From: CBDFLD01 sp965249005
GTDB lineage: Bacteria > Acidobacteriota > UBA6911
DNA: 64,000 bases
Direction of reading: 5' to 3'
Assembly: GCA_965249005.1 (NCBI GenBank)
Contig: CBDFLD010000021.1
Span: 248,001 to 312,000, forward strand
The notes below the pieces were generated by a model, which was given only the letters and a program-made list of their open reading frames with translations, made no database searches and was not told the origin of the DNA. Of the stretch, positions 16,133-24,775 are shown piece by piece. A program made the position numbers and the translations under genes. Each line of letters starts with the position of its first letter. Positions within the stretch are counted from its first letter, which is position 1.

Positions 16133-17374
16133 ATGTCAAGTTTGAAAGTTGGATTCGTAGGGTCTGGCTTTCTCGCAGGTTTTCAGGCCAGGGCGATGAC
16201 CCAGGTTCGCGGCGTCGAGCTTGCCGGATTAATGGAACGAAAAGGGACTCCCGAAATCGTCGCATTCGCCAAGGAAAACGGTCTGGGCGAGCCGAAGGTC
16301 TATCCAAGTGCGCTGGAGTTGGCCAAGAACGTCGATTGCGTGGCCATCTATTCTCCCAACTACACGCGCATTTCCATCATGGAGGAAATCGTGGCTGCCG
16401 CGCGCGGCGGCGCCCAGCTCAAAGGAGTCATCTGTGAAAAGCCTCTGGCAAGAACGGTCGCCGAAGCAAGACGGCTGGTGGAACTGGCCGAGTCTGCCAA
16501 CTTGAGGACGGCCTATTTCGAAAACCAGATCTTCATGAAGCCGATCCAGACCCAGCTCCATCAGCTGGAGGCGGTGCAACGAACCATGGGACCGATGTCA
16601 CTCGTGCGTTCCGCGGAAGAGCACAGCGGTCCGCACGACACCTGGTTCTGGGATCCCACCCAACAGGGGGGAGGCGTACTGGGAGATATGGGGTGCCACA
16701 GCATCGCGGTGGGATGGTACGCCCTGACTCCGCTCGGCAAGAGCGTCACTTTCCTGCAACCCGAAACAGTTTCGGCCGAGGTGGGGCTTCTCAAATGGGG
16801 CCAGCCCCGATGGCGCGAAAAACTGCTCCAGGATTATGGTGTCGACTACGCGGCCAAGCCCGCCGAAGACTTTGCCACGGGAATCATCACCTACCGGAAC
16901 CCCGAGACCGGACAGAAAGTCAAAGCTCAATTCACAAACTCATGGATGTTCGAAAAGCAGGGATTGCGCCTGTCCATGGACGGGATGGGGCCTGGATACG
17001 CTTTTGAGGTCAACACGCTGGTTTCTCCTTTATCGATCTTCATCGCAGATTCGGCGAGCGAAGCGGTCAAAGACGCAGACACAGCCCTGGAAAAAGCAAC
17101 CGCGTCGAAGGGCCTGCTGGCCGTTCAGCACAATGAAGCCGATCTCTATGGATACACGGACGAGAATGTGGACGCCGCCCGCGCCTTCCGTAGCGGCAAA
17201 GACGGCATGTTGCCCTGGAGTTACGGTCTAGAGGTCACGAAACTGGTGATGGCCGCCTACATGGCAGCGGAGCTACGAAAGAGTGTCGACCTCACGGATC
17301 CGAAAGTCCAGCAAGAGCTCGAAACCTATATTCCACTCATCCAACAGGGGCGAGGCGCGGAGGTGCTTTTCTAG
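16133..17374 (+). CDS. Gfo/Idh/MocA family NAD(P)-dependent oxidoreductase
   Basis: 413 residues from the ATG at 16133, which has GGAGGG seven bases upstream; the frame is open for 12 more codons. The Rossmann fingerprint is VGFVGSGFLAGF (residues 6-17). The family E-K-P lies at about 101-103 (ICEKPLARTVAEARRLVELA), and the substrate domain carries HDTWFWDPTQQGGGVLGDMGCH, with the D-x-G-x-H catalytic arrangement of sugar or inositol dehydrogenases. Reaction: NAD(P)-linked oxidation or reduction of a sugar-like substrate, identity unknown. It stands alone, and a hairpin at its 3' side became the insertion site of intron copy 2. Confidence 0.85.
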   Translation: MSSLKVGFVGSGFLAGFQARAMTQVRGVELAGLMERKGTPEIVAFAKENGLGEPKVYPSALELAKNVDCVAIYSPNYTRISIMEEIVAAARGGAQLKGVICEKPLARTVAEARRLVELAESANLRTAYFENQIFMKPIQTQLHQLEAVQRTMGPMSLVRSAEEHSGPHDTWFWDPTQQGGGVLGDMGCHSIAVGWYALTPLGKSVTFLQPETVSAEVGLLKWGQPRWREKLLQDYGVDYAAKPAEDFATGIITYRNPETGQKVKAQFTNSWMFEKQGLRLSMDGMGPGYAFEVNTLVSPLSIFIADSASEAVKDADTALEKATASKGLLAVQHNEADLYGYTDENVDAARAFRSGKDGMLPWSYGLEVTKLVMAAYMAAELRKSVDLTDPKVQQELETYIPLIQQGRGAEVLF

Positions 17375-17401
17375 CTCTCCGCATCAGCTCCGGAGGAATC
17401 G

Positions 17402-19274
17402 ATAGGGGTAGGGAGGCCCGATTGAGTTCGATCCCCCCTCCCTCCGAACCGTACGTGCGGTTCTCCCGCATACGGCTCTCCAGTTGGTGGTCTTACCTCG
17501 ACGAGGATTGACGGACCAAGCCATGGGCAGTCGCCAAGGAATACAGCCCGTGCTCAGCAAAGTAGGAATTCCGCCAGCGTTGATGATCTCGCCCGCGGCC
17601 ACGTCCCTTCCGACCGCATCGCTTTCGCAGTATCGATCGCAGTCGCATCCGGACCCAGCCATCTATGGGCTCAAAGGTGTTGCTGTGACTCTGCTTGAAG
17701 TACTCAAACCAGCCTCGCAGCGTCGCGTTCACATCCTCGATGATGTATGCCAGACTGTGGCCATGGGCACGTTTTGTTTTCGCCCGGATGGTCGTTCTGA
17801 GTTTCTTCAGGCTCTTCTTCCGTGGCCAGCGATACTGGGCTCGAAAGTGATACCCCAGAAAGTCAAATCCCTCCGTCTCAGCATCCACAATTCGCGTCTT
17901 CTCCGGATGAAGCGTCAGACCAGCTTCCGAAGTCCACGCCTGTACCAGAGCCAAGGCCGCCTCTGCTTCTTCTCGCGTACGACACAAGATGACAAAGTCA
18001 TCAGCGTAGCGCACCATTTGAAAGCCTCGCTTGGCCATCAGGTGATCGAGCGGATTGAGGTAAACGTTCGAAAGCAAGGGACTGATCACGGCGCCTTGCG
18101 GACTACCAGATTCTGGAGTCCACTGCTTCAGACCATCCATGATCCCTTGCTTAAGAAACTGCTCAATCAGTCGGAGCACCCGGCCGTCGCTGACTTTCTC
18201 TCGCACGCGTGCCATCAACTTATCATGCGGAATCGAATCGAAATAGCCTTTCAAATCCGCGTCCACAACGTAGCCGTAGCCACTCTTCCTCAGCTCAACA
18301 ACACGTCGAAGCGCGTCCTTGCAGCTGAGTCCGGGTCGAAAGCCGTAGCTATGCTCGGCAAACTCCCGCTCGAAGATCGGTTCCAGCACGTTGCGAAGCG
18401 CGGTTTGAACTACACGGTCGCGCACCGTCGGGATACCGAGTGGTCGCTTTTCCTCACCTCCCGGCTTTGGGATCCACACGCGTCGGACCGCGTGTGGCAC
18501 GTAGGTGCGTTTCTGCAAGGCTTGTGCGATGCGTCCCAGGTTCTTGTCTCGGTGTTGCGAGAACTCATCTATCGTCACGTGATCCACGCCAGCGGCTCCC
18601 CTGTTCCCGGCCACTTGTATGTATGCCGAGAGCAGGTTAGCTTCCGCAAACACCTTGTCGATCAGTCGGGCCCATTTCCCTCCTTGCACTCCAGCCTCGA
18701 GTGCCGTCAACATGCGGTCCGTCCAAACCGTCGCTTCCGTCCACCTCCATCGGCTGCGGACTTCTCCGTCGGGTTGAGTCCGAGGGCGTTTCCGACCTCT
18801 AAACACTGCGCCCGGTTGTTGTTCCGACTGTTCGGTCATCCCGCATCCACCTCCCTGCGTCCCTTTGCTCCACGAGTGTTAGCTCGCTTCTTCGCTACTA
18901 TGGACGCTCTGACTCCTGAGCTACCGGCTCTTCGGCTCTCCTTCGAGTATGAACTCCGTCTTGGCTGTCGCTCAGGTCTCCCTGCTTTACGTGTTTGGCC
19001 TTCAGAGCATTCCGTCCCCAACCACCTGACTGCCCCTGCCGTCGCTTTTGCACACAACCCCTCAGCGCGACAGGCCTTTCGGGCTTCGCCATTACCTAGC
19101 AGGCTCGCCAGTCAGCCCGGCCGAAACGGGTTCGCTTTACTACGGACTGCTCGTTCACCTCCAGTTGCTCTCCACCCCCTTTCACAAGGACGCAGTTACT
19201 TTCAGTTACAGGCCGGAGTGTGTATGCCTGACGAGGACTTTCACCTCGCTAGCCAAACACGCTCGCAGGCGCAC
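17402..19274 (-). mobile_element. Group II intron, copy 2 (1,873 bp, inverted)
   Basis: Same length as copy 1 and apparently the same sequence, on the opposite strand. Its 5' end GTGCGCC (19274-19268) is preceded by the exon bases GACCTA, the same six as at copy 1, and by a perfect 9-bp hairpin GTCTCCCAC-GGA-GTGGGAGAC (19278-19298). The 3' exon begins CGATTC, against CCGTTG at copy 1, so only one exon base is shared there, consistent with a one-base IBS3. It lies 28 bases past the stop codon of the Gfo/Idh/MocA gene. Confidence 0.92.
17493..18839 (-). CDS. ltrA: Group II intron reverse transcriptase/maturase (copy 2)
   Basis: 448 residues, identical to the copy at 8288-9634, with the same YADD box, thumb, X domain and no HNH domain. 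Identity of two inverted copies 7.7 kb apart shows a recent transposition or gene conversion. Homologous recombination between them would invert the tesA-ybbA-ybbP-nhaC block. Confidence 0.95.
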   Translation of the reverse strand: MTEQSEQQPGAVFRGRKRPRTQPDGEVRSRWRWTEATVWTDRMLTALEAGVQGGKWARLIDKVFAEANLLSAYIQVAGNRGAAGVDHVTIDEFSQHRDKNLGRIAQALQKRTYVPHAVRRVWIPKPGGEEKRPLGIPTVRDRVVQTALRNVLEPIFEREFAEHSYGFRPGLSCKDALRRVVELRKSGYGYVVDADLKGYFDSIPHDKLMARVREKVSDGRVLRLIEQFLKQGIMDGLKQWTPESGSPQGAVISPLLSNVYLNPLDHLMAKRGFQMVRYADDFVILCRTREEAEAALALVQAWTSEAGLTLHPEKTRIVDAETEGFDFLGYHFRAQYRWPRKKSLKKLRTTIRAKTKRAHGHSLAYIIEDVNATLRGWFEYFKQSHSNTFEPIDGWVRMRLRSILRKRCGRKGRGRGRDHQRWRNSYFAEHGLYSLATAHGLVRQSSSR

Positions 19275-19376
19275 TAGGTCTCCCACTCCGTGGGAGACTC
19301 TGTGTCTCGCCGAGAAAGCCATTGTCGGGCGTATCCTTCCTCGCCGCGGGGCCTGTCGGGAGCCTGCAACCTCAGA

Positions 19377-19405
19377 TTGACAACAAAGGTCGGTTTCTGT
19401 AACTT
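19377..19405 (+). promoter_or_regulatory. Candidate promoter of tRNA-Asn
   Basis: A perfect TTGACA (19377-19382), a 17-base spacer and TAACTT (19400-19405), 55 bases before the first tRNA base. Confidence 0.5.
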
Positions 19406-19460
19406 GGCCCCGACGACTGACCAGCACCGAGAATGCCATCGGTGCAACAGGCGCCATTGC

Positions 19461-19538
<78 letters not shown>

Positions 19539-19576
19539 ATCATAACCGCGAACTTTTGCGGTCTGTTAGTTAACGC

Positions 19577-19608
19577 AAGACCCCGACGGACGGCCCCGTC
19601 GGGGTCTT
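19577..19608 (+). terminator. tRNA-Asn terminator inside repeat A
   Basis: AAGACCCCGAC and GTCGGGGTCTT form a perfect 11-bp stem around a 10-base loop, 40 bases past the tRNA. Repeat C keeps an equivalent stem with different bases (GCCCCGGAG / CTCCGGGGC, 27784-27809), so the structure rather than the sequence is conserved. Confidence 0.75.
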
Positions 19609-19811
19609 GTCGTATCTGGCGCTTTTCCAATCACTTGCGCCGACCTCCACATTCTTTCCGATTCTCCGGTTCGTAAACTGACGCACGGGGTAGCGCGTGC
19701 AACCATGGGGGTTGCGCACGCCCCCCCAAGATATCGTTTACGGATTCTCCCATTCTCCATTTAACATCCCGCTTTATTTAACGGCCCGGTTGCACGCGGA
19801 CCACCGAAAGT

Positions 19812-19842
19812 GACACTTTTTCACTCGCTCCGGTAAGTATCT
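19812..19842 (+). promoter_or_regulatory. GACAC...CCGGTAAGTA element, copy in repeat A
   Basis: One of six copies in the window of a fixed-length element: GACAC and CCGGTAAGTA start 18 bases apart. In this copy the left box is part of a palindrome (AAAGTG-A-CACTTT). No gene follows directly; an IS6-family element begins 13 bases further on. Confidence 0.5.
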
Positions 19843-19854
19843 ATATAGAAGCCG

Positions 19855-20649
19855 GGCATTGTCAACTTACGGCCCGAACGACGAACAGGTGCAAGACGAT
19901 CGCAGGTTTGTCAGGCTACCGTGACCGCTTCCCAAGTTGCAAAAGAACGCGCCCGCAGCATTCGGTGGTGAGCCGATTTCAATTTGTGCCTCCCCACTCT
20001 GAAGAGATTGAGGACAACTCCGTGAACAGAAAGGAATCGTTGAGTCTGCGCAGGCGACTTGAACGTCCTCATCTGCCGCTCCCTTTGCCGGGTCGGTTGG
20101 TGTGAAACCTCAGCGAGGTTGTTGGCGTACTGTTCGGTGTCATGGTTCACCGAAGGCATGATCGTCCGCAGCGCCGCACTGTAACTCCTAAGCTTGTCGG
20201 TAACCAGTCGGAGCGGCGGCTTTCCTTGACTTTTCAGGAGTTTGCGAAAGAAGCGTTCTGCTGCACGCCGGTTGCGCCGCGACTGGACGAGGATATCAAT
20301 CATGTCCCCATCCTGATCGACCGCCCGCCACAGATACTGCCGTTGACCGTTGATGGTGACAAAGACTTCGTCCAGAAACCAAGTGTCTCCGAGTTGACCC
20401 TGTCGCCGCTTCAGGCGCTTGGCATAGTCGCGCCCGAACTTCAAGCACCACCGGCGGATTGTCTCGTAGGATACGGTGACTCCTCGTTCGGCGAGCAGAT
20501 CCTCGACATCTCGGAAGCTGATACTGAATCTATAGTACAGCCAGACTGCGTGGCTAATGATTGTGCGCGGGTAGCGGTGTCCGTGGTAGCTTGATTCGGT
20601 GGATTCCATACGGCCAGTCTGGCAGTTATCGGTTCAAGTTGACAATGCC
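19855..20649 (-). mobile_element. IS6-family insertion sequence (about 795 bp)
   Basis: Terminal inverted repeats GGCATTGTCAACTT (19855-19868) and AAGTTGACAATGCC (20636-20649) flank one transposase gene. The GGC.TTGT start and the size fit the IS6/IS26 family. The flanking 8-bp sequences differ, so no target duplication is left, which is common after IS6-mediated recombination. It sits exactly where repeat A ends. Confidence 0.85.
19911..20609 (-). CDS. IS6-family transposase (DDE)
   Basis: 232 residues, the normal length for the family. An N-terminal HTH (YRFSISFRDVEDLLAERGVTVSYETIRRW) is followed by the DDE catalytic core: D in WFLDEVFVTINGQ, D in RLVTDKLRSY, and E in QPTRQRERQMRTFKS. IS6 transposases act by replicative transposition and form cointegrates. 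Intact and probably active. Confidence 0.93.
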   Translation of the reverse strand: MESTESSYHGHRYPRTIISHAVWLYYRFSISFRDVEDLLAERGVTVSYETIRRWCLKFGRDYAKRLKRRQGQLGDTWFLDEVFVTINGQRQYLWRAVDQDGDMIDILVQSRRNRRAAERFFRKLLKSQGKPPLRLVTDKLRSYSAALRTIMPSVNHDTEQYANNLAEVSHQPTRQRERQMRTFKSPAQTQRFLSVHGVVLNLFRVGRHKLKSAHHRMLRARSFATWEAVTVA

Positions 20650-21052
20650 CTCAGCGAAGCCTATTTTGACCCTGGACGGCGGAAATTGGCGTTAATTGCC
20701 AAGTTCGATGATCGCTCCACCGGCTGGGAAATTGGGGTCAAAATGGCTTCCGCCCCATTGGACCTTGGAGAACTGCCCCTTGAAGTTCGTAACGCTATTT
20801 AAATCAATGGAATACGTATATGAGTAGGGCGGGAGATTGGATTGTGTGAACTCTCCAAGCCCTCCCAGGCAGTGTTTCAGTTTTGCACAATTCTGGCCTA
20901 ACATGACCGAAGAGGGACGAGAGAACCTGTTCAGAGCGGTAGCCACGACCGCACGCGAGAATGCTGCTTTTCTGATCGTCATCTCGTCATCGGATTTCAA
21001 ACCTGAACCGATCAATGCCGATTGAACCTGCGCAAACTTTCAGGAGTTAAGA
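20650..21052. other. Region between IS6 element and NO reductase, no confident gene
   Basis: Short ORFs exist on both strands (for example 20692-21015 minus, 107 codons) but none has a recognisable domain, and the long one lacks a good start context. The last 12 bases hold the AGGAG ribosome binding site of the NO reductase. No NorR-type or other NO-responsive binding site could be recognised by eye. Confidence 0.4.
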
Positions 21053-23344
21053 ATGCCGGATGCACCCATTGCTGACCGTCATCTCCGCCGTCTGTGGATT
21101 ACTCTAGCCGTAGTCGTCATCGGGTCGTTTGCGGCCTTGTTGTACTATGGCGGCGAAGTTTACCAAGAAGCCCCCCCGATCCCCGCAGCGGTTGTCACGA
21201 CCGACGGTCAGTCGCTCTTTACGGGTGACCAGATCCTGGCCGGTCAAGACGTGTGGAGGTCGATCGGCGGACAGGAACTGGGTTCGATCTGGGGGCATGG
21301 AGCCTACACGGCGCCGGACTGGACCGCTGACTGGCTCCACAGAGAGGCCATCTGGATGCTTGATGCGTGGGCGACACGCGACTTTGGGCAAAACTACGAG
21401 ACTCTGAATGCCGAACAGCAAGCATCGTTACGGGCCCGGCTGGAGATCGAGTTGCGCACCAACACGTATGATCCGTCGACCGGAGCGATCGAAGTGTCCA
21501 CGGATCGCGCGGAAGCCATCGGCGCGGTTCAGAATCACTTTGTGGGTCTGTTCGGAAGTGATCCCGAACTCGATGGGTTACGGGAAAGTTATGCAATGCC
21601 ACCTGGCACGGTATCGACCGAATCGCGCCGGATGGACCTCACGGCTTTCATTTTCTGGGCCACCTGGGCCTGCACAACCGAGCGGCCGGGCAGCGACGTT
21701 ACCTACACCAACAACTGGCCACCGGAAGACCTGATCGGAAACCGGCCGACCGGCCTGATCGTCCTTGTGTCGGTCGGAAGCTTTGTGTTACTCCTCGGAG
21801 GGATCGGCGCCCTGGCCTGGTTCTATGCGGCGACCCGGAATGCCTGGGCGAGCGAGCACGCATCGCCACCGACGGACCCGCTGATTGAAATCCAACCGAC
21901 GCCGTCCATGCGGGCCACGGCGAAGTACTTCTGGATCGTTGGCGGGTTACTGCTAGTACAGATGGCGGCGGGCATTGTTACGGCCCATTATGGGGTGGAA
22001 GGTACGGGACTCTACGGAATTCCACTCGCGGAATGGATACCCTATTCGCTGGCCCGCACCTGGCACGTCCAACTCGGTATCTTCTGGATTGCAACATCCT
22101 GGCTTGCAACGGGACTGTGCCTGGGACCTATCGTCGCCCGGCACGAGCCCATGTTTCAGAGGGCGGGTGTAAACCTGCTGTTTGGGGCATTGATTCTGGT
22201 CGTCGGGGGATCGATGGCAGGGCAGGCCTTCGCGATTCACCAGCGGTTGGGAGGCGCCCAGAACTTCTGGTTCGGGCATCAGGGCTTTGAGTACGTGGAT
22301 CTGGGCCGATTCTGGCAGATACTGTTGTTTGTGGGTTTGCTTCTCTGGCTGACCCTGATGCTCCGCTCTCTCCTGCCCGCCCTGCGGAGTGAACGCGGTG
22401 TGGACCGGCAACTGTTGACTGTCTTCACACTGTCGGTCGGCGCCATTGCCCTCTTCTATGGTGCGGGTCTGATGTGGGGGAGAGAAACAAACCTGGCCGT
22501 GGCCGAATACTGGCGCTGGTGGGTAGTCCACCTGTGGGTGGAAGGATTCTTTGAGATTTTTGCAGTCACCGTCATCGCACTCGTGTTCACTCGCCTGGGT
22601 CTGGTCCGAGTCCGGTCCGCAACGATGGCGGTTCTCTTTACAATGATTCTTTATCTAACAGGCGGTGTCCTTGGAACGTTTCATCATCTGTATTTTACCG
22701 GGACAACGCCTGTGATCCTCGCTCTCGGCGGAACCTTCAGCGCGCTCGAACTCATGCCACTTGTCATGATCGGTTATGAGGGCTATGGGAACTGGTCCAT
22801 GACGCGACTCACTTCCTGGGTCCGCAACTATAAATGGCCCATCTATTTCTTTGTCGCCGTGGCGTTCTGGAATCTGGTTGGAGCTGGGTTGTTCGGGTTT
22901 CTGATCAACCCGCCGATCGCTCTGTACTACATGCAGGGCCTCAACACGACTTCTGTTCATGCACACACAGCGCTCTTCGGGGTGTATGGGATGCTGGGTA
23001 TCGGGTTGACGCTTCTGAGCCTCCGTGTGCTGAAGATGCAAAAAGAATGGCGTACCGGAGTGCTCGCCTTTGCGTTCTGGTCGATGAACATTGGATTGGC
23101 CCTCATGGTCGTCCTGAGCCTGCTTCCGGTGGGATTAGCGCAGACGTGGGCAAGCGTCGAATACGGGATGTGGTACGCGCGTTCTGCCGATTTCCTCCAG
23201 ACTCCGCTACTGGAAACATTCCGCTGGCTGCGCGCCATCGGGGACACCGTTTTCGCGGCCGGTATGCTGGCCATGGGCTGGTTTGTTGTCGGCTTGACGA
23301 CCGGCTGGTCGACTCGTGGAAAGCGCGAAGACGCCGCATCTTGA
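21053..23344 (+). CDS. norZ: Quinol-dependent nitric oxide reductase (qNOR)
   Basis: 763 residues, full length for qNOR: an N-terminal anchor and a cytochrome-c-like periplasmic domain without heme (about 40-230), then the 12-helix heme-copper-type core. The active-site residues of true NO reductase are present: HLWVEGFFE (FeB His and Glu, about residue 492) and FHHLYF (two FeB His, about 543). Heme-ligand regions are RTWHVQLGIFW and SVHAHTALFGVYG. Reaction: 2 NO + 2 e- + 2 H+ to N2O + H2O with quinol as donor, in the inner membrane. The conserved H-H pair argues against NO dismutase, which has lost it. An AGGAG lies 6 bases before the ATG. As island cargo it probably gives NO detoxification. 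Confidence 0.95.
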   Translation: MPDAPIADRHLRRLWITLAVVVIGSFAALLYYGGEVYQEAPPIPAAVVTTDGQSLFTGDQILAGQDVWRSIGGQELGSIWGHGAYTAPDWTADWLHREAIWMLDAWATRDFGQNYETLNAEQQASLRARLEIELRTNTYDPSTGAIEVSTDRAEAIGAVQNHFVGLFGSDPELDGLRESYAMPPGTVSTESRRMDLTAFIFWATWACTTERPGSDVTYTNNWPPEDLIGNRPTGLIVLVSVGSFVLLLGGIGALAWFYAATRNAWASEHASPPTDPLIEIQPTPSMRATAKYFWIVGGLLLVQMAAGIVTAHYGVEGTGLYGIPLAEWIPYSLARTWHVQLGIFWIATSWLATGLCLGPIVARHEPMFQRAGVNLLFGALILVVGGSMAGQAFAIHQRLGGAQNFWFGHQGFEYVDLGRFWQILLFVGLLLWLTLMLRSLLPALRSERGVDRQLLTVFTLSVGAIALFYGAGLMWGRETNLAVAEYWRWWVVHLWVEGFFEIFAVTVIALVFTRLGLVRVRSATMAVLFTMILYLTGGVLGTFHHLYFTGTTPVILALGGTFSALELMPLVMIGYEGYGNWSMTRLTSWVRNYKWPIYFFVAVAFWNLVGAGLFGFLINPPIALYYMQGLNTTSVHAHTALFGVYGMLGIGLTLLSLRVLKMQKEWRTGVLAFAFWSMNIGLALMVVLSLLPVGLAQTWASVEYGMWYARSADFLQTPLLETFRWLRAIGDTVFAAGMLAMGWFVVGLTTGWSTRGKREDAAS

Positions 23345-23367
23345 GAGAGTTTCACCTGGTGTAGGCA

Positions 23368-23826
23368 TTGGAAGCGATCTATCCGAAGCGGCGGCTGTCG
23401 GGGCCGGGGCGCCGGATCTATCCGTACCGGTAGAACAATGTGGAGATTGCGCGTCCCGATCAGGTGTGGGCCAGCGACATCACCTACATTCGATTGCGCC
23501 AGGGATTCATCTATCTGGTGCCGATCATAGATTGGCTCAGCCGGTACGTTCTGGCCTGGGAAGTCTCCACGTCGTTGGACACCGCATTTTGTCTCTCGGC
23601 GCTGGATTGGGCGCTGGAATCGGCACAGGCGGAGATTTTCAACTCGGATCAGGGCGTACAGACCAGGTTCAAGTGATCGTCGCAACACTACTCTCGGGGT
23701 AAGCGTAGGTAGACGTCAAGGACTTCGGTAGGTGTCTTCTATCCGGGAGGCTGAAGAAAGCCCGCGTGATCAGCATGGATGGTCGCGGGCGCTTCATGGA
23801 CAATATCGTCATCGAACGCTTGTGAC
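23368..23826 (+). pseudogene. IS3-family transposase orfB remnant
   Basis: Translated pieces match the integrase core of IS3-family OrfB: LEAIYPKRRLSGPGRRIYPY, an in-frame TAG at 23431, then RPDQVWASDITYIRL...IYLVPIIDWLSRYVLAWEVS (first catalytic Asp), IFNSDQGVQ (second Asp) and, after a frameshift, VISMDGRGRFMDNIVIERL with the end of the catalytic region. It has a stop and frameshifts, so it is dead. It replaced the 5' part of the following SRAP gene. Confidence 0.8.
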
Positions 23827-23861
23827 GCAGTTCTTTACAGCCTGACAAGCGGCCAAAGTAT

Positions 23862-24332
23862 TTGACGCTGAACAACGCCCGTGCGGAAACGGTTCACACC
23901 AAGGCGTCATTCGGCGCCGCCTTCCGCTCACGTCGGTGCCTGGTGCCGGCCAATGGGTGGTTCGAGTGGCAACGGACGGGACACGGCAAGCAGCCCTACT
24001 TTCTGGCCCTCCCGGATGAGTTGCCGCTGTCGTTCGCCGCGCTGTGGGAGCGCTGGGACAAGGACGGAGAATCCCTGGAGTCCTTCACCATCATCACCAC
24101 GAAGGCCTCCCCGGAACTCGCCGACATTCACCATCGACAGCCGGCGATCATCGACCCCGACCGGTTTGACGCTTGGCTCGATCCAGAGGCACCGGTGTCG
24201 CGGCTCCTCGACCTGGTACGTGAACCCCGTGCCAGCCCCTATGAGAGGCGCGCCGTCAGCACCAGGGTGAATAGAGTCGGGAACGACGACCCGGACATCC
24301 TGGTCCCCAGGTTGAAAACTCTGCCACTTTGA
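23862..24332 (+). pseudogene. SRAP (YedK-like) SOS-associated peptidase, 5'-truncated
   Basis: The 156 codons match the C-terminal two thirds of SRAP proteins: R-C-L-V-P-A-N-G-W-F-E-W (conserved Glu), FAALWE, SFTIITTKASPELADIHHRQPAII (active-site His) and F-D-A-W-L-D. SRAP enzymes trap abasic sites in single-stranded DNA through Cys2. The whole N-terminus with that Cys is missing and IS3 remnant sequence lies there instead, so this copy cannot form the crosslink. It is the longest of three SRAP remnants in the island. Confidence 0.82.
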
Positions 24333-24385
24333 ACGGACAATCGGAAATCGGCGAGGGATTACCTCTATAGACAAAAGGACCCGAA

Positions 24386-24775
24386 ATGTCCAAAGCCAGA
24401 CTCGGAACATTCGACGCCTTGCTACAGATTACAGAAGAGTCCCTCCGGCCAGTTGTTAGAGTATTGCGGGAGATCGTCTTAGAGATCGCCCCGAACGTTT
24501 GCGAGGTGGTCCGACTTGGTGACCGCGCTGCGACATATGGCGTTGGACCAAGGAAGATGATCCACGGCTATGCCTATATTCTGCCCTACAACGCGTGGGT
24601 CAATCTGGGCTTCTACCAGGGCGTCGAACTGGCAGACCCGGAGGGATTACTAGAGGGGACGGGCGCCAAGATGCGCCACGTGAAGATTCGTTCACTCGAT
24701 GACGCAAGGCGGCTGGCAGTTCAAGCACTCATTAAGGGTGCACTTGCTAAGCGCAGGGAAACGCTCGGCGGCTAA
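24386..24775 (+). CDS. DUF1801 family protein
   Basis: 129 residues, the single-domain size of DUF1801 (YdhG/YjhX-like fold). The pattern V-V-R-L-G-D-R-A-A-T-Y-G-V-G, then YAYILPYNAWVNLGFYQGVEL and RHVKIRSLDDA, is typical. Family members are small cytoplasmic proteins of uncertain role; some are described as iron-chaperone like. AAAAGGA lies before the ATG. The 3' end overlaps the stop of the converging DUF2971-like gene by 4 bases. Confidence 0.75.
   Translation: MSKARLGTFDALLQITEESLRPVVRVLREIVLEIAPNVCEVVRLGDRAATYGVGPRKMIHGYAYILPYNAWVNLGFYQGVELADPEGLLEGTGAKMRHVKIRSLDDARRLAVQALIKGALAKRRETLGG

Noticed and set aside
17484..19277. 597-codon ORF antisense to the intron reverse transcriptase (also 7850-9643)
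   Set aside because: It spans ribozyme and maturase on the wrong strand, has no domain, and exists twice only because the intron does.
19566..19760. 63-64 codon minus-strand ORF present in both long repeats
   Set aside because: It overlaps a terminator stem and inverted repeats; no start signal. It is preserved only because the repeat is preserved.
21053..23344. NO dismutase (Nod) instead of NO reductase
   Set aside because: Nod proteins lack the conserved FeB His pair; FHHLYF and HLWVEGFFE are both intact here.
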